Below, piece after piece: positions 40,181-40,275 of a DNA stretch of 40,275 nt. The first letter of the stretch is position 1. Every line of letters begins with the position of its first letter. A program made the translations under genes and the position numbers. The DNA is from Terriglobia bacterium (GTDB lineage: Bacteria; Acidobacteriota; Polarisedimenticolia; Polarisedimenticolales; JAIQFR01). Below the pieces are notes generated by a model. It did not search any database. It worked only from the letters and a program-made list of their open reading frames with translations, and was not told the DNA's origin. Location: contig JAIQFR010000032.1 in assembly GCA_020073205.1 (NCBI GenBank), positions 1 to 40,275 on the forward strand, in the 5' to 3' direction.

Positions 40181-40275
40181 ATGAAGCCCAGGGAGCTGGA
40201 GCGTCGGCTCCGCGATCTGGGTTGGACGCTGCAGCGCCACGGAGGCAAGCACGACGTGTGGGTCAGCGCCAACGG
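40181..40275 (+). CDS. hicA: HicA-type mRNA interferase toxin (partial, 5' end)
   Basis: The frame from ATG 40181 runs off the right edge after about 31 residues. It reads MKPRELERRLRDLGWTLQRH and GGKHDVWVSANG. This is the start of HicA: a short helix, then a GGKH-type catalytic His region. HicA has a double-stranded-RNA-binding-like fold and cuts mRNA; its antitoxin HicB is normally encoded just after it, outside this window. No ribosome binding site is obvious (CATTGACGCT precedes ATG), so the start may be leaderless or weak. An inverted repeat just upstream fits autoregulation. Confidence 0.8.
   Translation, partial: MKPRELERRLRDLGWTLQRHGGKHDVWVSAN

Overview
GC-rich bacterial DNA with short operons on both strands, strong AGGAGG-type ribosome binding sites, many secreted proteins and a dense layer of gene debris. 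A cytosolic Ser/Thr kinase with TolB-like and TPR regions, a SpoIIE-type phosphatase, DUF2934, type II NADH dehydrogenase and a large set of Kelch, TSP3 and FG-GAP secreted proteins suggest an uncultured soil or subsurface lineage, most likely Acidobacteriota or a relative. This is inference from gene content; no rRNA or taxonomic marker is present beyond one tRNA-His.

Layout. 1-1090: truncated IS3-family transposase with its right end lying against the 3' end of a gene that looks like a secreted nuclease/toxin. 1298-2766: DUF4145/HEPN-like gene and a PD-(D/E)XK nuclease-like gene. 2967-3443: cupin. 3567-7257 (minus): three secreted proteins. 7384-9485: membrane protein, full-length tyrosine recombinase copy 1, small Cys-rich protein. 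9564-12157 (minus): two unknown paralogue-like genes, two small proteins (one His-rich with an exact 90-bp duplication) and tRNA-His. 12158-14146: hairpins, a decayed phage terminase and an 18-bp iterated repeat resembling an IS21 end. 14147-19568: DUF2934, a GH100/GT4/PIG-L operon, DUF2284, a small protein and an MTH1187 protein. 19858-22397: small protein, response-regulator stub, CPBP protease and NDH-2. 22638-30430: a stretch where whole or broken copies of the same tyrosine recombinase alternate with other genes. 30431-34308: a decayed secreted gene with a well-preserved promoter, an IS3 element with an in-frame stop, an HNH remnant and a SpoIIE phosphatase. 34591-38235: a 1214-residue FG-GAP secreted protein. 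38236-40275: a possible group II intron scar, a single-ORF DDE transposase and the start of a hicA toxin gene.

Three themes run through the window. (1) Five copies of a catalytic-domain-only tyrosine recombinase gene, all on the minus strand and all sharing the same upstream leader that ends at one fixed point. Four of them bracket successive genes between 22.6 and 30.4 kb like cassette separators. (2) Secreted proteins of unrelated architecture share C-terminal domains or tails: one ends in a Tyr/Phe-rich LVTA-type strand and a final Cys-Pro, the other carries AATYQG and GRKTSGG. Orphaned copies of the second tail lie elsewhere. (3) Many short gene fragments are repeated: three HNH nuclease ends, two recombinase stubs without function, and two copies of one promoter module. 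The window reads as a genome region shaped by repeated fragment duplication and insertion.
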